Assembly (NCBI GenBank): GCA_030627585.1
Contig: DAOURU010000037.1
Coordinates: 1 to 8,219 of the forward strand
Origin: Bacillota bacterium
GTDB lineage: Bacteria; Bacillota; DSM-12270; Thermacetogeniales; Thermacetogeniaceae
Length of the DNA stretch: 8,219 bases
Direction of reading: 5' to 3'
Both the position numbers and the translations under genes were made by a program. Positions 6,054 to 8,219 of this stretch are shown one piece after another (position 1 is the stretch's first letter; each line of letters begins with the position of its first letter). Below the pieces are notes generated by a model. That model made no database searches and was not told the DNA's origin. It saw nothing but the letters and a program-made list of their open reading frames with translations.

Positions 6054-7382
6054 TCACACGTTCCGCTGATCGAAGATCCGTTTGGTTTTCCTTTCGCTGC
6101 GGGGGAGACTGCCGTGCGGGACGACTTTCACCTCGGCCTGGATCCCGATGATTCGCTTGATGCTCTGCCGGCAGGCTGCGGCGACCTGGCCGGGGTCGGC
6201 CCCCGGCTCCCCCTCAACCCGGATCAGGATCCGGTCCTTCCCGTCCTTCCTGGTAAGGATCACCTGGTACTCGCTGCTGGCGCCCGGCGTAAGCTTCAGG
6301 GCGGCATCGATCTGCCCCGGGAAGACCAGCACGCCCTTCACCTTGAAGGACTCGTCGCTGCGCCCCAGGATCCGGTCGATCATGGGATAGGGGCTGCCGC
6401 AGGGGCAGGCATCCGGGAGGAGGCGGGTGATGTCCCGGGTGCGGTAGCGGAGCAGGGGCATTCCCTCCTTGGTGAGGGTGGTGATGACCAGTTCGCCCTT
6501 TTCCCCCACCGGCAGCACCTCTCCGGTGTCCGGGTCGATGATCTCGAAGTACAGGTAGTCGCTCCAGTAGTGGATGCCGCAGTGGCGCAGGCAGTCGATT
6601 CCGATGCCGGGGCCGTAGATCTCGGTGAGGCCGTAGATATCGAAGGTATCGATATCCAGCAGGGAGGAGATGCGCTGCCGCATCTTTTCCCCCCACCGCT
6701 CGGAGCCGAAGACCCCGAGGCGCAGGGCAACGCGGTCCTGCAGGCCGCGCCGGGCGATCTCCTCGGCCAGCAGCAGCCCGTAGGAGGCGGTGGCGATGAA
6801 GACTGTGGCCTTGAGGTCAAGCATCATCTCCAGTTGCTTTTCGGTGTTACCCGGCCCCATGGGAATGGCCATCGCCCCGATCCTTTCCGTTCCTGCCTGG
6901 AACCCGATTCCCGCCGTCCAGAGACCGTAACCGGGGGTGATCTGGACGCGGTCGCGGTTCGTCACCCCGGCGTAGCGCAGGCAGCGCGCCATCATTTCGG
7001 CAAAGGCGTCCACGTCGCTCCTGGTATAGGGGATGATGATTGGTTTCCCGGTGGTCCCGGACGATGCGTGAATGCGAACGATCTCTTCTTCCTCCGCCGC
7101 CTGCATGTACTCGAGGGGGTAGGCCCGCAGCTCCTCCTTGATGGTGAAGGGAAAGTGGGCGAAGTCCTCCGCTGTCCGGACGTCCTCCGGCTTGATCCCT
7201 GCTGCGTCCAGCTTGTCGCGGTAGAACTGGCTGCGGTTGTAAAGGCGCCGCAGCAGGCCCTGGAGGGCCGGAAACTGAATCCGGAAGACCTCATCGAAAT
7301 TCATTAAGGCGTATTCGGGCATGCTCTTTGCCATCTGCACAAGGCCCGGCCCCGGTAATGGAACCGGCGGCCAGGCGGGCAC
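6054..7382 (-). CDS. paaK: Phenylacetate-CoA ligase family enzyme (aryl-acetate:CoA ligase, AMP-forming)
   Basis: This 442-residue member of the adenylate-forming superfamily, PaaK branch, should activate an aryl acid (phenylacetate, indoleacetate or hydroxyphenylacetate) with ATP and CoA to aryl-acetyl-CoA in the cytoplasm. Motifs in order are ASSGTTGKP (106-114, ATP loop), ITPGYGLWTAGIGFQAG (148-164), FGSERWGEKMR (225-235), YGLTEIYGPG (250-259), LRYRTRDI (311-318), CPCGSPYPMIDRILGRSDE (326-344), FKVKGVLVFP (346-355) and GSLPRSERKTKR (424-435), which holds the C-terminal lysine region. The length is typical. I use GTG at 7382, which follows AGGGAGAGGAG. ATG codons at 7334 and 7322 would give the length most PaaK proteins have but lack a Shine-Dalgarno. 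It is the first gene of the block with iorAB, the usual partnership for aromatic amino acid and aryl-acid metabolism. Its leader carries an attenuator. The exact substrate is inferred. Confidence 0.9.
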   Translation of the reverse strand: MPAWPPVPLPGPGLVQMAKSMPEYALMNFDEVFRIQFPALQGLLRRLYNRSQFYRDKLDAAGIKPEDVRTAEDFAHFPFTIKEELRAYPLEYMQAAEEEEIVRIHASSGTTGKPIIIPYTRSDVDAFAEMMARCLRYAGVTNRDRVQITPGYGLWTAGIGFQAGTERIGAMAIPMGPGNTEKQLEMMLDLKATVFIATASYGLLLAEEIARRGLQDRVALRLGVFGSERWGEKMRQRISSLLDIDTFDIYGLTEIYGPGIGIDCLRHCGIHYWSDYLYFEIIDPDTGEVLPVGEKGELVITTLTKEGMPLLRYRTRDITRLLPDACPCGSPYPMIDRILGRSDESFKVKGVLVFPGQIDAALKLTPGASSEYQVILTRKDGKDRILIRVEGEPGADPGQVAAACRQSIKRIIGIQAEVKVVPHGSLPRSERKTKRIFDQRNV

Positions 7383-7397
7383 CTCCTCTCCCTAGAT

Positions 7398-7428
7398 AAA
7401 AACATAACCAGGCCTACAAAGCCTGGTT
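7398..7428 (-). terminator. Leader terminator (attenuator) upstream of paaK
   Basis: On the minus strand AACCAGGC (7428-7421) pairs perfectly with GCCTGGTT (7413-7406) around the loop TTTGTAG. It is followed by ATG and then TTTTT (7402-7398). It lies between the paaK promoter and its start codon, only 16-46 bases before the GTG at 7382, so it would stop transcription before the gene unless prevented from forming. Confidence 0.82.
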
Positions 7429-7455
7429 GCGATTCCCACAGCACCTCGACTTTGC
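7416..7455 (-). promoter_or_regulatory. Antiterminator stem competing with the paaK leader terminator
   Basis: In the minus-strand RNA, GCAAAGUC (7455-7448) can pair with GGCUUUGU (7423-7416) as 8 bp including two G-U pairs. After a small internal loop, GGUGC (7445-7441) pairs with GC-A-ACC (7430-7425) with one bulged A. The closing loop is ten bases. The 3' arm consumes most of the terminator's 5' arm, so the two structures exclude each other. The 5' arm contains the last NAG triplets of the array at 7445-7500, so a protein bound there would block the antiterminator. Confidence 0.62.
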
Positions 7456-7500
7456 TCAGCTCACCTCAGGATACCCTCTTCTCATCTCGGCTCATCCCTA
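7445..7500 (-). promoter_or_regulatory. TRAP-type RNA-binding site: array of (G/U/A)AG triplets in the paaK leader
   Basis: Reading the leader RNA 5' to 3' from 7500, the triplets are UAG (7500-7498), GAG (7493), GAG (7488), GAG (7483), GAG (7478), then UAU at 7473-7471 where a further triplet is expected, GAG (7467), GAG (7462), GAG (7457), AAG (7452) and GAG (7447). Gaps are 4,2,2,2,2,3,2,2,2,2 bases. The tryptophan-activated protein TRAP (MtrB) is an 11-subunit ring that binds eleven NAG triplets, mostly GAG and UAG, spaced by two or three bases, with each subunit holding one. Ten NAG triplets in eleven phased positions closely match that. The site precedes a terminator and overlaps the antiterminator, as in the Bacillus subtilis trp leader. 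The mtrB gene is not in the window, so TRAP itself is inferred. Confidence 0.7.
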
Positions 7501-7521
7501 TTCAATTTTCCAATTTGTTTC

Positions 7522-7551
7522 TTTATACCACAAGGGTAACGGTCGAGTCAA
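7522..7551 (-). promoter_or_regulatory. Sigma-A type promoter for the paaK transcript
   Basis: On the minus strand TTGACT (7551-7546) and TATAAA (7527-7522) are separated by 18 bases, each matching the consensus at five of six positions. A start near 7515 would give a leader of about 130 bases that contains the triplet array and the attenuator. Confidence 0.75.
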
Positions 7552-7579
7552 GGGTTTTCCCTGCTGAAAAGCGAAGGGA

Positions 7580-7608
7580 TTTACACTCCTGTCCCGTTAT
7601 GTTAAGAT
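7580..7608 (+). promoter_or_regulatory. Sigma-A type promoter for hypF
   Basis: TTTACA (7580-7585) and TAAGAT (7603-7608) are separated by 17 bases, matching the consensus at five and four of six positions. It lies about 63 bases before the hypF ATG and back-to-back with the paaK promoter. Confidence 0.55.
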
Positions 7609-7671
7609 TGGGTTGTTAGGTTCTCTATCTTCGTCAGGTTCCCTGTTCAAGCAGATATGGGAGAGGGTGCT

Positions 7672-8219
7672 ATGGAGATTGTCGCCTGGGAAATTAAAAT
7701 AGAAGGGGTTGTCCAGGGTGTCGGCTTTCGCCCCTTTGTTTACCGTTTGGCCCACGAATACGGAATTAAGGGATGGGTGCTTAATTCCTCCGAGGGTGTC
7801 ACGATCTGGGCCGAGGCCGGGGAGGAGCAAATTGCAGCCTTTTACCGGGCGATTTTAGCAAATCCTCCGAAACTCGCCATTATCGTCAACCATTATCAGA
7901 CGCCCCGCGAGGTCCGGGGTTTCGACTGCTTTTTTATTCAGCACAGTATGGCGAGCGAGCGGAAAGATGTGATCATCTCCCCCGATGTGAGCACCTGCGC
8001 CGATTGCTACCGGGAGATCATGGACCCCCGGGACCGGCGCCACCGCTATCCCTTTACAAACTGCACGAACTGCGGCCCCCGTTACACCATTATTGTTGAT
8101 ATCCCTTACGACAGGATTAAAACTACGATGCGGGATTTCCCCATGTGTCCGGTTTGCGCTCATGAATTTGAAGACCCCTTGAACCGCCGTTTTCACGCCC
8201 AGCCCAATGCCTGTCCGGA
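7672..8219 (+). CDS. hypF: [NiFe]-hydrogenase maturation carbamoyltransferase HypF, N-terminal part (3' end outside window)
   Basis: HypF uses carbamoyl phosphate and ATP to make the thiocarbamate on HypE that becomes the cyanide ligand of [NiFe]-hydrogenase. The first 182 residues are here; the full protein is usually about 750-780. The acylphosphatase-like domain (4-92) has GVVQGVGFRPFVYRLA (12-27, with Arg20) and GWVLNSSEGV (34-43, with Asn38), the catalytic Arg and Asn of that fold. The zinc-finger region follows: C109-C112 with C131-C134 (CADC and CTNC), then C159-C162 with C181 and its partner just past the edge. The conserved PFTNCTNCGPRYTI (127-140) is intact. The start at 7672 has GGGAG 8 bases upstream. 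An in-frame ATG at 7657 lacks such a site. The carbamoyltransferase domain and any further hyp genes lie outside. A [NiFe]-hydrogenase is implied for this organism. Confidence 0.95.
   Translation, partial: MEIVAWEIKIEGVVQGVGFRPFVYRLAHEYGIKGWVLNSSEGVTIWAEAGEEQIAAFYRAILANPPKLAIIVNHYQTPREVRGFDCFFIQHSMASERKDVIISPDVSTCADCYREIMDPRDRRHRYPFTNCTNCGPRYTIIVDIPYDRIKTTMRDFPMCPVCAHEFEDPLNRRFHAQPNACP

Noticed and set aside
4105..6069. Long plus-strand open frame opposite iorA
   Set aside because: It is antisense to a clear iorA with catalytic motifs, has low-complexity Pro/His/Gly/Arg-rich content, and is a product of high G+C.
5802..7307. Long plus-strand open frame opposite the paaK-like gene
   Set aside because: Antisense shadow of a gene with all adenylate-forming motifs; no plausible ribosome site or family similarity.
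7466..7495. Short leader peptide reading frame (ATG at 7495 to TGA at 7466, minus) as the basis of classical ribosome-mediated attenuation
   Set aside because: It encodes MSRDEKRVS with no Trp, Phe or Tyr codons and no Shine-Dalgarno. The regular NAG spacing explains the sequence better.
7383..7515. T-box riboswitch in the paaK leader
   Set aside because: No T-box motif (AGGGTGGNACCGCG-like) and no long stem I structure are present; the leader is only about 130 bases.

Overview
The window looks like chromosomal DNA of an anaerobic, probably thermophilic or syntrophic clostridial Firmicute (Peptococcaceae/Moorella-like). This rests on gene content: a nucleotidyltransferase/phosphomannomutase fusion tail beside a GH57 branching enzyme and a DUF4912 protein, a ferredoxin-dependent indolepyruvate oxidoreductase, a hydrogenase maturation gene, and purine-rich Shine-Dalgarno sites. 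I cannot name the species.

Layout. Positions 2-382 (+) are the 3' end of a sugar-phosphate enzyme. It converges through a shared hairpin terminator on a two-gene minus-strand unit: DUF4912 membrane-anchored protein, then GH57 branching enzyme (2923 down to 543). Positions 2924-3532 hold no intact gene. They contain a divergent promoter region with a perfect 12-bp tandem repeat, a 12-codon stub that looks like the start of a GH15 glucoamylase-type gene, a hairpin, and a probable transposase remnant. Positions 3533-7382 carry a GC-rich minus-strand block: paaK-type aryl-CoA ligase, a strong terminator, then iorA and iorB. A 289-base divergent region follows, then the start of hypF (+), which runs off the window.

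Most interesting point. The mRNA leader of the aryl-CoA ligase contains eight GAG, one UAG and one AAG triplet, nearly all two bases apart, in an 11-position array (7445-7500). It is followed by a terminator (7398-7428), and an alternative antiterminator stem overlaps both the last triplets and the terminator's 5' arm. This is the architecture of a TRAP (MtrB, tryptophan-activated RNA-binding attenuation protein) attenuator. I know of no TRAP control described for an aryl-CoA ligase / indolepyruvate oxidoreductase cluster. Shut-off by tryptophan would fit these enzymes working in the biosynthetic direction: aryl acid to aryl-acetyl-CoA, then reductive carboxylation to an aryl-pyruvate that is transaminated to an aromatic amino acid.

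Genome history. Composition jumps from roughly 42-57% G+C in hand-counted flanking lines to 65-75% in the paaK-iorAB block. The gene stub and transposase remnant sit at one edge. This suggests that the block arrived by rearrangement or transfer and interrupted a glucan-metabolism cluster.
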